Positions 55,712-63,984 of a DNA stretch of 64,000 bases are shown here, piece by piece. Source of the DNA: Brucella pseudogrignonensis. GTDB taxonomy: Bacteria > Pseudomonadota > Alphaproteobacteria > Rhizobiales > Rhizobiaceae. The notes below the pieces were generated by a model, which was given only the letters and a program-made list of their open reading frames with translations, had not been told where the DNA came from and searched no databases. The position numbers were made by a program, and so were the translations under genes. Numbering within the stretch: the stretch's first letter is position 1; the number at the start of each line of letters is the position of its first letter. The stretch lies in NCBI RefSeq assembly GCF_002252525.1, contig NZ_NNRM01000039.1, positions 62,001-126,000 of the forward strand, written 5' to 3'.

Positions 55712-56788
55712 TCAGCGCTCGTTTGCGCTGATATCCGTGCCGACGTGGCGTAGCCATTTTAAGGCAGTCCGTTCATCCTGATCAAGCTGTGGCGCCACCA
55801 CACGCAGGCTGGAGGCCGCTTGCACCGTTGCAGCCAGTTGATCCTGCTGCCATTGCTCAAACACCAGTGGATGAATATAGGAACGCCGGCAGACGGCGCG
55901 GGTATTACAGAGCCGCTGCGCGATCCTGTCGATTTCCGCATTCAGCGCCCGCTTTGATGCCGCGGCGCTCTCTGGCCGCGGCAAGGCTGACAATCCCTTC
56001 ACAGCCGAAGCGGTCGCTGCCCAGGTCCGGAAATGCTTTGACGTGAAGTCGGCCTTCGTCACATCGCGAAGATAGTCGTTGATATCCTGCGAGCTGATCG
56101 CATGGCGCTGTCCCTCATTATCGAGATATTGAAACAGATGCTGACCGGGGAGTTCCTGCAGCGAGCGGATAATTCTGGCGATCCGTCTGTCGGAAATCTT
56201 CAGGTTCCAATCTTTTCCCGATTTGCCCTTGAAGATCAGCCGCAAGCTGGTGCCGTCAGTCTTCAAATGACGGTTGCGCAAGGTCGTCACGCCAAAGCTC
56301 TTGTTGGAACGAGCATAATTGGGGCTGCCGACGCGCACAAGCAACCGGTCCATCAGCCAGACAATCGTTGCGATCACTTTTTCACGACAGAACGAGCGCC
56401 GCCGCATATCAGCCTCGACCTGCTGGCGCAAACTGCTCAACACGCTCGCAAAATCAGCAAGACTGGAGAATTTCGTCTCTCCCTGCATCGCAGACCATGT
56501 AGAATGATAGCGATATTGCTTGCGTCCGCGCTGATCCCTGCCAGTCGCCTGAATATGCCCTTTTGAATGGGCACAGATCCAGACATCCTCCCAGGCGGGC
56601 GGAATGGCCAGCGCCTTGATGCGCTCAATGTCCTTCGGCAAGACCTTGCCTGCACCGATCGCTTTGTAACGAAAACCCGCGCCGCAGCGTTGTCTTCGAA
56701 TGCCGGGTTCGCTGTCGCTGACATAATGCAGCTCGCAGTCCAGAAGCGGCACGGGCTCTGTAGCAGAAGCGTTCAATCGATCAAGCAA
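55712..56788 (-). CDS. DNA topoisomerase IB (poxvirus/bacterial type)
   Basis: The frame is open from ATG 56830, but a promoter of the EcfG type ends at 56832, so transcription begins after that ATG. TTG 56788, preceded by GAGGTG, gives 358 residues and is preferred. The active-site set is visible: Arg in YARSNKSFGVTTL, Lys in FKGKSGK, Arg/His in DFTSKHFRTWAA and the nucleophilic Tyr304 in RRSYIHP. The enzyme nicks and relaxes supercoiled DNA. It is divergent from a Ku gene and both have general-stress-type promoters. Confidence 0.9.
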   Translation of the reverse strand: MLDRLNASATEPVPLLDCELHYVSDSEPGIRRQRCGAGFRYKAIGAGKVLPKDIERIKALAIPPAWEDVWICAHSKGHIQATGRDQRGRKQYRYHSTWSAMQGETKFSSLADFASVLSSLRQQVEADMRRRSFCREKVIATIVWLMDRLLVRVGSPNYARSNKSFGVTTLRNRHLKTDGTSLRLIFKGKSGKDWNLKISDRRIARIIRSLQELPGQHLFQYLDNEGQRHAISSQDINDYLRDVTKADFTSKHFRTWAATASAVKGLSALPRPESAAASKRALNAEIDRIAQRLCNTRAVCRRSYIHPLVFEQWQQDQLAATVQAASSLRVVAPQLDQDERTALKWLRHVGTDISANER

Positions 56789-56831
56789 ATGGCACCTCGC
56801 ACGGTTAGCGCAGCAGAAACCTGCAGCCATT

Positions 56832-56856
56832 AACGCAATGCGTCGCTTCCGGTTCC
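56832..56856 (-). promoter_or_regulatory. EcfG/RpoE2-type promoter for topoisomerase IB
   Basis: On the minus strand GGAAC (56856-56852), 16 bases, CGTT (56835-56832): a perfect match to the alphaproteobacterial general-stress consensus. It decides the start codon of the topoisomerase gene. Confidence 0.7.
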
Positions 56857-56873
56857 CGATTCAGCCCGGCTGC

Positions 56874-56898
56874 GGAACCAAGCCCCCATTGAGGCGTT
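56874..56898 (+). promoter_or_regulatory. EcfG/RpoE2-type promoter for the first Ku gene
   Basis: GGAAC (56874-56878), 16 bases, CGTT (56895-56898), 76 bases ahead of GTG 56974. Perfect consensus, back to back with the topoisomerase promoter. Confidence 0.7.
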
Positions 56899-56973
56899 CA
56901 ACCACGTAACCCGATGTGCAATTCGGCCGGTAACCGGCCAGTACTCGGACCTCAACGCGAAAAGGATAAAGCG

Positions 56974-57771
56974 GTGCCCAGACCTTTCTGGAAAGGCTAC
57001 CTCAAACTCTCGCTCGTCACCTGTGCCGTCGAACTGCGACCTGCCACCAGTGAAGCCGAACGCGTGCGCTTCCATACGCTGAACGAGAAAACCGGCAATC
57101 GAGTGATCATTCGCTACGTAGACCAGGAGAGCAAAAAGCCTGTGCGCGATCAGGATCAGGCAAAAGGCTTCGAGAAAGCAGAGGGTGACTACATCATTCT
57201 GGAGGACGAGGAGCTTGAAGCAGTCGCGCTCGAAAGCACCCGAACCATTGATATCGACAGGTTCGTCCCGCGCGATAGTATCGGTTGGATCTGGTACGAC
57301 AAACCGCATTTTCTGTCGCCCGCCGATAAGATTGGGGCGGAAGCTTTTGCGGTCATCCGCGAGGCAATGGACAGCGCCGAGGTTTCAGGCCTTGCACGCC
57401 TAGTGATGTATCGGCGCGAGCGCGCTGTCTTACTGGAGCCGCGAGACAAGGGCATTGTGCTCTGGACACTCCGCTACGGCGATGAAGTACGCGATGCGAA
57501 CGACTATTTCAGCAAGGTCGACGCCGACAAGCCCGAAAAGAAAATGCTGACGATGGTGCGCAGTCTCATTCAGCAGCGGACGCAGGACTGGGACGAGGAA
57601 CTGCTCACAGATCCCGTGCAAAAAAACCTGAAGCGGATGATCGCAGCGAAGAAAAAGAAAAGCAAACCCCGCGCCCAGACAAAGCGCGAGACCAAGGCGC
57701 CTCGCGGCGGCAATGTGATCGATATTATGGAAGCCCTGCGTAAAAGTCTCGAGAAGGAGGGGAAGGCATAA
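56974..57771 (+). CDS. Ku protein, non-homologous end joining (copy 1)
   Basis: GTG 56974 with AAGGA upstream gives 265 residues, a usual bacterial Ku length. The start MPRPFWKGYLKLSLVTCAVEL and the core RVRFHTLNEKTGNRVIIRYVD, followed by GYEVAEGDYIILEDEEL-like text (GFEKAEGDYIILEDEEL), are the ring-forming Ku core. The C-terminus is basic (KKKKSKPRAQTKRETK) and ends with VIDIMEALRKSLE, the segment that recruits LigD in related systems. Ku rings bind broken DNA ends; no ligD is in the window. Confidence 0.93.
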   Translation: MPRPFWKGYLKLSLVTCAVELRPATSEAERVRFHTLNEKTGNRVIIRYVDQESKKPVRDQDQAKGFEKAEGDYIILEDEELEAVALESTRTIDIDRFVPRDSIGWIWYDKPHFLSPADKIGAEAFAVIREAMDSAEVSGLARLVMYRRERAVLLEPRDKGIVLWTLRYGDEVRDANDYFSKVDADKPEKKMLTMVRSLIQQRTQDWDEELLTDPVQKNLKRMIAAKKKKSKPRAQTKRETKAPRGGNVIDIMEALRKSLEKEGKA

Positions 57772-58135
57772 TCCCCCGATATTTCCAGGCAGGCCTTCAG
57801 TTTGTTCACACTTTGAAGGCGCAAAGGCGGAGCGCTGCAGGTCTTTTGTCAGACTGTGTTTCAATAGCATCGGCCTTATAACCAGCCTTACTAAGGCGGC
57901 GGAGAAGAGAGCTCTGCCGGTCCACCATAGCACTGGCCGTGCGTTGCAGCTCTCACTCACGTTCCTGGCCGCTCTCACCCAAATCACAAAGGAAAATCTT
58001 GTCTGAGAATAACATCACGCGATTGTCCGATGTGCCGACAATAGCGGTCAGCAACAGATAAAGGTCGCGAAAGCAAAGGACCGCTAGTCAAGTCACTGGT
58101 TGATAAAGGCGCAGCTGGTTGAATCGAGCGCCTCT
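57772..58135. other. Intergenic region between convergent Ku genes
   Basis: About 360 bases. One minus-strand frame reads MVDRQSSLLRRLSKAGYKAD with a short continuation (about 40 residues, near 57910-57790) but has no ribosome site. Nothing else is supported. Confidence 0.3.
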
Positions 58136-58990
58136 CTAACTCGCCTTTTTGCTACTACTCTGCTTAGCCGGAGCTTTCTTGCCGCCCGCCTTCGGGCGAG
58201 ATGATTTTTTGGCAGCTGCCGCCAATCCAGCACTCTTACGCAGTGCTTCCTTGAGATCGATGACCTGCGCTGACTTGGTTTGTGCCGGTTTCTTGAACGG
58301 CTTGCCGGCAATTTTGGCCTTTATCAGATCCGCAAGCGCCGCATCATAACGGTCATCAAAGCCCGCCGGATCGAAACGGCCCATCTTGGTATCGATAATA
58401 TGCTTTGCGAGCTCGAGCATTTCCTCGTCGAACTTGAAACTGTCGATATCCGAGAACGCTTCCTTTGTTGAGCGCACCTCATAATCAAAATTGAGCGTGG
58501 TCGCCAGAAGCCCGTCATCATATGCGCGGATCAGCAGCTTGCGGGCGCGCCGAAATAAAACCGCCTCGGCAATTGCGCCGACTTTCTCCAGCTGCATCGC
58601 CTCGCGTAACAATGTGAACGCTTCCTGATTGTCGTCGGTCGGTGCGATATAGTAAGGCCGGTCCAGATAAACATCATCAATTGCATCGCAGGCAACAAAG
58701 CACAGCACATTCAACGTCTTGTCGCTTTCAGGCACTGCGGCTGCAATCTCATCCTCGCTGAAACTCACATAGGCCCCAGAGGCGACTTCGTAGCCTTTCA
58801 CCTGATCTTCACGCGCGACCGGCTTGCCGGTATCGCTATCGACAAATTCGCGATTAAGCCGATTGCCGGTCTTCCGATTGACAAGGTGAAACGAAACACG
58901 CTCCGAGGTTGAGGCCGCAGTATAAAGCGCGACTGGACATAAAAGCTCGTCGATCTTGATCTGTCCCTTCCAAGTCGCCCGCGGTGCCAT
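58136..58990 (-). CDS. Ku protein, non-homologous end joining (copy 2)
   Basis: ATG 58990 with GGAG upstream gives 284 residues; GTG 58996 overlapping the upstream stop is an alternative. The protein has MAPRATWKGQIKIDELLCPV, ERVSFHLVNRKTGNRLNREFVD and VKGYEVASGAYVSFSEDEI, then DIDSFKFDEEMLELAKHII and a basic Ala/Lys-rich tail (AAKKSSRPKAGGKKAPAKQ). The two Ku proteins are clearly diverged paralogues, not a recent duplication, as in Sinorhizobium, where several Ku genes coexist. It is the second gene of a small operon with a tiny membrane protein. Confidence 0.93.
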   Translation of the reverse strand: MAPRATWKGQIKIDELLCPVALYTAASTSERVSFHLVNRKTGNRLNREFVDSDTGKPVAREDQVKGYEVASGAYVSFSEDEIAAAVPESDKTLNVLCFVACDAIDDVYLDRPYYIAPTDDNQEAFTLLREAMQLEKVGAIAEAVLFRRARKLLIRAYDDGLLATTLNFDYEVRSTKEAFSDIDSFKFDEEMLELAKHIIDTKMGRFDPAGFDDRYDAALADLIKAKIAGKPFKKPAQTKSAQVIDLKEALRKSAGLAAAAKKSSRPKAGGKKAPAKQSSSKKAS

Positions 58991-58992
58991 TG

Positions 58993-59115
58993 TCACGCTC
59001 CATCCTCGTGCGAACTGGCTTTGCCAACCCGTTTCAAGATCTTTTCAAAGGCAAAGCCAAAGCCCAACAACACAGGAAGACCGAGCAATACGATCCAGAA
59101 CAACAACCATCCCAT
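58993..59115 (-). CDS. Small membrane protein (40 aa) upstream of Ku copy 2
   Basis: ATG 59115 follows a strong GGAGGGAGGAAAAGC site. The product starts MGWLLFWIVLLGLPVLLGFG and has one transmembrane helix followed by a basic tail ending in SSHEDGA. Its TGA (58995-58993) overlaps the GTG alternative start of the Ku gene, so the two genes are coupled. No family is recognised. It may be a stress-induced membrane peptide. Confidence 0.68.
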   Translation of the reverse strand: MGWLLFWIVLLGLPVLLGFGFAFEKILKRVGKASSHEDGA

Positions 59116-59192
59116 TGCTTTTCCTCCCTCCTGTTGGAACACGGAACAATTACATCAAGGCAGAGAGCCCGCGCCTTGCTCATTGCTGAGAC

Positions 59193-59217
59193 AACCCACC
59201 GCTTCGACAATGGTTCC
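59193..59217 (-). promoter_or_regulatory. EcfG/RpoE2-type promoter candidate for the small membrane protein-Ku operon
   Basis: On the minus strand GGAAC (59217-59213), 16 bases, GGTT (59196-59193), about 78 bases before ATG 59115. One base differs from CGTT but the site fits GGAAC-N18-TT. Confidence 0.5.
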
Positions 59218-59517
59218 CTATTGGGGTTCCCTAGCAGCGTTGGCGAGCCCTCTCAGCGTTGAAGTTGACTACCGACACTGCAGAGAACTCACGTTCTCCT
59301 GGACCGCAACCCGTATGCCCCATGGACCACGCATTGCACTTGGGTGCAGCAGTGCAAGCATTGCGAGCTGCGCCTCCCTCAGGCGGCTTACCGCTTTCGT
59401 GCGCTCTTCAAATCATCCCTCGAACCGCTATCGCGATCGCGTGTGGCGCAATCACGCACGTGGAGAGCGTGCGGCGCGGATCAAAACGTCATCGGCGCCA
59501 CCACGAGCTTTTTCAAG
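59218..59517. other. Intergenic region between the Ku operon and the 87-aa gene
   Basis: About 300 bases of overlapping open frames with no recognised product. No gene is supported apart from the promoters at either end. Confidence 0.3.
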
Positions 59518-59542
59518 GGAACGAAGGTTCGCGCTGTTCGTT
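59518..59542 (+). promoter_or_regulatory. EcfG/RpoE2-type promoter for the 87-aa gene
   Basis: GGAAC (59518-59522), 16 bases, CGTT (59539-59542), 31 bases ahead of ATG 59574. Perfect consensus. Confidence 0.7.
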
Positions 59543-59573
59543 AACAGCCAATTCGCGGCGCATGGAGGCTTTG

Positions 59574-59837
59574 ATGAGAAATATCGACAGGAAAGATCGC
59601 TTGATCCTGGCGCTCGCAGCATTGCTACGGGCTGAACGCGAAACCCGTGGCGCTCTGCAAGCAGCACTCCAGAATGACAGCGTCAACGTCGAGACATTGC
59701 GCGCTATCCTGTCCGATCCGGTGCCAGTCGTCACCGAAGAGGACATCTTATTTGCCGAGGATTTCGCCCGATCAAGACAACTCCCTCCATTCCATCTCAA
59801 CAGCAACCAACTGAGGACAACCAAAGAGACTTTCTGA
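59574..59837 (+). CDS. Hypothetical protein (87 aa), stress-promoter controlled
   Basis: ATG 59574 with GGAGG at proper spacing; the longer frame to 59259 is not supported because a promoter ends at 59542. The product is helical in the first half (RKDRLILALAALLRAERETR) and less structured after SDPVPVVTEEDILFAEDFAR. No signal peptide, membrane helix or known domain. It precedes an HWE histidine kinase on the same strand by about 90 bases and may be cotranscribed with it. Confidence 0.65.
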   Translation: MRNIDRKDRLILALAALLRAERETRGALQAALQNDSVNVETLRAILSDPVPVVTEEDILFAEDFARSRQLPPFHLNSNQLRTTKETF

Positions 59838-59923
59838 TAGATCGAAACCCCTGTTGTCGTTCTCCAAAAATGCGCTAATCTTGCGTCCTTCTTCTGTTTG
59901 ATATTGTTTCAGGATTTCCGATT

Positions 59924-61801
59924 GTGGAGTGGACTGTGAGCGGCAACAGAATTCGAGAGGGAGCTAGGCTTGTTGATTGCCAGGCGCGAGAGGAAGCCCT
60001 TGCCTCTGCGATAGACACACCGGACTGCCGGAGCCTTCTTCAGACAATGGATTGGTCAAAAAGCCCACTCGGCCCACTGGATACCTGGCCGTCTGCCTTG
60101 CGCTGCGCATTGGACCTCGCTCTTCCGTCCGACGCGCAGATTGTCATTTTCTGGGGCCCCGCGTTCATCGCGCTTTACAACGACGCCTATCGTCCGACCA
60201 TCGGCCAAAAACATCCCGCAGCCTTTGGTGGACCGGCGAAGGAAAACTGGACAGAATTGTGGGATGATCTCGAACCCTTGCTTAAAACCGTGCTTGAAAC
60301 TGGTAAGACCGTCTCCGCACAGAACCGCCCTTTTCACATTGAGCGTTTCGGCTATCCGGAAACAGTTTATTTTGATATCTCCTATTCGCCGATCAGTGCG
60401 TCCGAAAAGGGTGCGTTAGGTGTTCTTTGCATCGTCAATGAAACCACCGCGCGCGTCGTCGCGCAGCAGAAGCTCATCGAAAACCAGCAGCGACTGGAGT
60501 TGCTTTTCTCGCAGACCGACGCGGGAATAGCTCTGAGTGATCGCGCGGGCACGATGATCAAGGTCAATCCGCGGCTCTGCGCCCTTTCCGGTCACAGTGA
60601 AGAAGCCATGCTGGCTGGCACGCTCGAAGCCATGCTTGATCCTGCAGATCGGGCGGCTTACCGGGCCTCCATCAAAGCGCTGTTCACAAGCGGGGAAAGC
60701 TTTGTTCAGCGCTTCACCCTTATCGGGGCCGACGGTCGCCACACGCCCGTCAGCTGCGCTGCAAGCCCGGTACGCGACGGAACGGGCGCTATAACGCACG
60801 CGGTCTGGACCATTATCGACATTACCGAGCAACTGCGCGCACAACACCTCGAAAGTCAGTTGGCAGCAATCGTTTCATCTTCCCATGACGCAATTCTAAG
60901 CACCGATCTTAACATGTGCATTCTCAGCTGGAATCACGGCGCCGAACGCCTTTATGGCTACAGCGCTGCCGAGGCCATCGGGCGCAAAGTCACCATGCTG
61001 CTCCCATCCGACAGATTGCACGAAGAGGTCGAGATCATCGAAAAGATCTCGCATGGTGTGGCGGTCGCCCCCCATGAGACAGTGCGGCTCAACAAGAACG
61101 GCACGCGACTGGATGTTCGATTGACCGTATCGCCGGTCCGGGATGGCAGTGGCCGCATTATCGGTGCTTCCAAAAGCGCCCATGATATCAGCGACCAAAA
61201 AAAATCCGAGCAGCTGCAACAGGCAATTCTGGGCGAGATGAAACATCGTATCAAGAATGTTCTGGCCACCGTTCAGGCATTGGCGCGTCAGACCTTTCGA
61301 AATCCGGCTCATAAAAGCGCCTATCAAACCTTTGAGGCTCGATTGGGCGCCATGGCTCGCACGCATGATCTTCTCACCGCCGATGTCTGGCAGGCAACAG
61401 AACTCAATAAGCTGGTCGAAGAAGCGCTGCTGCCCTTCGGTCTCGCTAATTTTTCCATCAAAGGCCCCAAGATCGAGGTTTCTTCACGCGCCGCCATGGC
61501 CTTTTCCCTGGGCCTGCATGAACTTGCGACCAATGCCTCGAAATATGGTGCGCTGTCAGTGCCAGGCGGCTCTGTTGAAGTCACATGGTCCCACGATCAA
61601 GCGTTGCAGCAGCTCGATTTTATCTGGAACGAAAAAGGCGGCCCCAGCGTCTCAGCCCCCAAAGGCAAGGGTTTCGGCAGCAAACTCATCGAGCGCGTGC
61701 TTGCAGGAGAAATCAGCGGTCGCGTCAAACTGACTTATCTCGCGCAAGGTTTGCATTGTCAGCTCAGCACCAAGATCGCAAATCTCAAGCAGCAAGGATA
61801 A
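59924..61801 (+). CDS. Cytoplasmic PAS-PAS HWE-family sensor histidine kinase
   Basis: 625 residues from GTG 59924; GTG 59936, preceded by GGAG, is an equally good start. There is an N-terminal sensory region (about 35-190), two PAS/PAC units (about 190-310 and 315-430; HDAILSTDLNMCILSWNHGAERLYGYSAAEA), and the HWE kinase core: EMKHRIKNVLATVQALARQ with His441, HELATNASKYGALS (the HE-x-x-x-N box) and IWNEKGGP (the W-x-E box), then GFGSKLIERVL. No membrane segment is seen, so it is cytosolic. HWE kinases often feed the PhyR-NepR-EcfG general-stress pathway in alphaproteobacteria, which fits the surrounding promoters. No response regulator is nearby. Confidence 0.92.
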   Translation: MEWTVSGNRIREGARLVDCQAREEALASAIDTPDCRSLLQTMDWSKSPLGPLDTWPSALRCALDLALPSDAQIVIFWGPAFIALYNDAYRPTIGQKHPAAFGGPAKENWTELWDDLEPLLKTVLETGKTVSAQNRPFHIERFGYPETVYFDISYSPISASEKGALGVLCIVNETTARVVAQQKLIENQQRLELLFSQTDAGIALSDRAGTMIKVNPRLCALSGHSEEAMLAGTLEAMLDPADRAAYRASIKALFTSGESFVQRFTLIGADGRHTPVSCAASPVRDGTGAITHAVWTIIDITEQLRAQHLESQLAAIVSSSHDAILSTDLNMCILSWNHGAERLYGYSAAEAIGRKVTMLLPSDRLHEEVEIIEKISHGVAVAPHETVRLNKNGTRLDVRLTVSPVRDGSGRIIGASKSAHDISDQKKSEQLQQAILGEMKHRIKNVLATVQALARQTFRNPAHKSAYQTFEARLGAMARTHDLLTADVWQATELNKLVEEALLPFGLANFSIKGPKIEVSSRAAMAFSLGLHELATNASKYGALSVPGGSVEVTWSHDQALQQLDFIWNEKGGPSVSAPKGKGFGSKLIERVLAGEISGRVKLTYLAQGLHCQLSTKIANLKQQG

Positions 61802-62071
61802 GTCACACGCATTTTGCGCGACGATACCCAACATCCACCCGTTCAACGTCAACTGCACAGTTTCACAATCTCACCTTGCCATCCAGATTGGAGATGCGCG
61901 CTGATTGGGTCTATGCAAGCGCATGGCGCCCATCATTTACGCCCGCGAGCCGATCTTTGTTCAGAAAAAGACTCTGAGGCATGAAACAAAGCCTCGCCTT
62001 GAAGGTTCGGTCACTGTGCGCTTGCGAAGAAGCATGCCGCATCGACACGAAATTCAAAGGAGGAGCCGGAA

Positions 62072-62575
62072 ATGGCCAAAGCAAAGCAACGCAATCTTGA
62101 CGATCTGTTTTACGACACTTTGAAAGATATCTACTATGCCGAACGCAAAATTCTCAAGGCGCTTCCCAAAATGGCGCGCGCGGCCAACGATGAAAAGCTG
62201 AAAGCTGCGTTTGAAACCCACCGCGATCAGACCGAAACCCATGTCGAGCGCCTGCAGCAATGTTTCGAATTGCTTGGAAAACGCGCGCAAGGCAAAACCT
62301 GCGACGCCATCGAGGGGATCCTTGCCGAAGGCGAAGAGATCATGGAGGAATTTTCCGACAGCGTTGCGCTTGACGCAGGCCTGATCTCTGCCGCCCAGGC
62401 AGTCGAGCATTATGAGATCACCCGTTACGGCACACTCAAGCGCTGGGCAGAAACTCTCGGCCACAAGGATATCGCCAAGCTTCTTGATGCAACACTGCAG
62501 GAAGAAGGTCAGACGGACAAGGATCTGACATCACTGGCAGAAACCTCGGCGAACGCTACGGCGCAGGCCGCCTGA
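62072..62575 (+). CDS. YciE/YciF-family ferritin-like stress protein (DUF892)
   Basis: ATG 62072 with GGAGGAGCC upstream gives 167 residues. The sequence has the DUF892 pattern of a four-helix ferritin-like protein: LDDLFYDTLKDIYYAERKIL, ETHVERLQQCFELLGKR and a repeat of acidic/His-containing helices (QAVEHYEITRYGTLKRWAE). The Glu/His residues could bind a di-metal centre. YciE-type proteins are induced by osmotic and general stress. The neighbouring genes are small stress-type proteins. Confidence 0.9.
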   Translation: MAKAKQRNLDDLFYDTLKDIYYAERKILKALPKMARAANDEKLKAAFETHRDQTETHVERLQQCFELLGKRAQGKTCDAIEGILAEGEEIMEEFSDSVALDAGLISAAQAVEHYEITRYGTLKRWAETLGHKDIAKLLDATLQEEGQTDKDLTSLAETSANATAQAA

Positions 62576-62633
62576 CAGGGACCGGGCTAGAGACCGGGCA
62601 TGTCGCATTGTTTGGTGGTCAGGAACACCGTGC

Positions 62634-62654
62634 GGGACCGCGATTTGCGGTCCC
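62634..62654 (+). other. Perfect 8-bp hairpin between the YciE-like gene and the next gene
   Basis: GGGACCGC-GATTT-GCGGTCCC, 22 bases ahead of the next start. A weak GGAAC-N18-TT match (62622-62646) overlaps it. It may end the upstream transcript or shape the downstream leader. Confidence 0.45.
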
Positions 62655-62675
62655 ATAGTTGCAAAGGGAGGCAAA

Positions 62676-63290
62676 ATGGCTTGTGTGAGCGGACTTTTCG
62701 ACAGCTTTGACGAGGCCTATGACGCGATGACCGCACTGCGGCAAGGCGGTATAGGTGCCGAGCATTTAAGCCTGATCACCAACAACATGGTATTGCAGGC
62801 GAACCGGGAAGCGAAGCTATCCACCACCCGGACATCGGACGCGTCTCAAAGCGATGCTGCAGCGCCAGTGTCGCCACCTCCGGACAGCCATGCCTTTGAA
62901 GCCCTGGGCATTATGACCTTGCCCGGTATTGGTGAAGTGGCCGCTATCGGCTGGGTGACAGCCGCGCTGGTAGGGGTGGCCGGTTCAACCCAAAATGCAA
63001 TGCAGCCCGCAAGCCTCGTCAACACACTGCAACAAAATGACGTTTCTGAGCGAATGGCTGAAACCTATAGCGAAGCTCTGCGTCGCGGAAGCACGCTGCT
63101 GCTCATTCGCTGTGCAAAGGCGGAGATCGCCCAGGTCGAAGCGCTGCTCGATGAATGGGGCAGTGTCAAAATCGACGAGCGCCGCGATGCCTATGTGGCG
63201 GAGGGCTGGATCACCTTTGATCGCACCATGCCAGCCTTGACCTTCGAAGAGATCGAACGGGATCGCCGCACAAGAGGGCTCGTGCGATGA
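62676..63290 (+). CDS. Hypothetical stress-type protein (204 aa, 17 kDa general-stress-like)
   Basis: ATG 62676 with GGGAGG upstream. The N-terminal VSGLFDSFDEAYDAMTALRQ is like the domain of general stress protein 17M-type proteins, which start with a similar flexible segment; a Gly-rich hydrophobic central segment (ALGIMTLPGIGEVAAIGWVTAALVGV) follows, then a helical domain (YSEALRRGSTLLLIRCAKAE). It overlaps the small membrane-protein gene by four bases. The exact role is unknown; envelope or osmotic stress is plausible. Confidence 0.72.
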   Translation: MACVSGLFDSFDEAYDAMTALRQGGIGAEHLSLITNNMVLQANREAKLSTTRTSDASQSDAAAPVSPPPDSHAFEALGIMTLPGIGEVAAIGWVTAALVGVAGSTQNAMQPASLVNTLQQNDVSERMAETYSEALRRGSTLLLIRCAKAEIAQVEALLDEWGSVKIDERRDAYVAEGWITFDRTMPALTFEEIERDRRTRGLVR

Positions 63291-63502
63291 AAAAGATTGA
63301 TCCGGACAAAGCCCGTCAGGGTCCCAAAGGCAGGCCCGTGCTCCTTGTCCTTCTGACAAGCCTGATCCTCGCCCTGCTTGTCTGGGGTGCAGTCGAATTC
63401 TACGGGCAGATGCACCCGGGACGCGGTTTCATGGATGATGACGCAACGCCGCCAGCCTCCACACCGTCGCAAACGCCGCCTTCTGCAAGCGGTCGTCAAT
63501 AA
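63287..63502 (+). CDS. Small membrane protein (71 aa)
   Basis: ATG 63287 overlaps the preceding stop by four bases (ATGA). A basic N-terminus is followed by one transmembrane helix (VLLVLLTSLILALLVWGAVEF) and a Pro/Ser/Thr-rich tail (PPASTPSQTPPSASGR). No domain is recognised. It is cotranscribed and probably translated together with the stress-like protein. Confidence 0.7.
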   Translation: MKKIDPDKARQGPKGRPVLLVLLTSLILALLVWGAVEFYGQMHPGRGFMDDDATPPASTPSQTPPSASGRQ

Positions 63503-63900
63503 GAGGTTTGATCAGCGATGTCTGTCTTTGTCAGGACGCAGCTTCTGCTTGCGTCCCATGATATCCAGGCTTCACGTGCATCATAACACCGCTTCTTGCC
63601 TCAGCCTTGCCGGCTTTTCCGATCCATTCTCGCGATAGGCGCACCGCGGTCTTCCGACCATCCCGACAAGATGACGGACTTGAAGGCAAAGGGCACCGCG
63701 TGCTGATCGCAGGCAACAGGCAAAGGAAACTGATCGTTCGTCCGTCACCCATTGTCGGCAAGCGCATACGAACTCTTCAACAATGTCTTGGCTGTTGCCA
63801 ACGGGCTTTCCCGTCGCTCAGCCCTCGTATAGCGCCGATCATCTGCAGCGGCAAAAGCCGCGCGCGCGTTAATCGTGAACTATATTACAGTGGCATTTGC
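63503..63900. other. Intergenic region before the last gene
   Basis: About 400 bases with only unconvincing overlapping frames on both strands, for example minus 63531-63767. No RNA gene or repeat was seen. Confidence 0.35.
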
Positions 63901-63925
63901 GGAACATCCCCTTCCCCGCACGGTT
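63901..63925 (+). promoter_or_regulatory. EcfG/RpoE2-type promoter candidate for the right-edge gene
   Basis: GGAAC (63901-63905), 16 bases, GGTT (63922-63925), 60 bases ahead of ATG 63985. It fits GGAAC-N18-TT. Confidence 0.55.
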
Positions 63926-63984
63926 AGACTCCCATCACCCACGATAAATTCCAGCCACCAAGAATAAATGGGGAGGAAATCACG

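Noticed and set aside
62622-62646. A further general-stress promoter ahead of the 204-residue stress-like protein
   Set aside because: GGAAC is present but the -10 lacks the (C/G)GTT form at a 16-bp spacer and overlaps a hairpin; kept only as a weak match.
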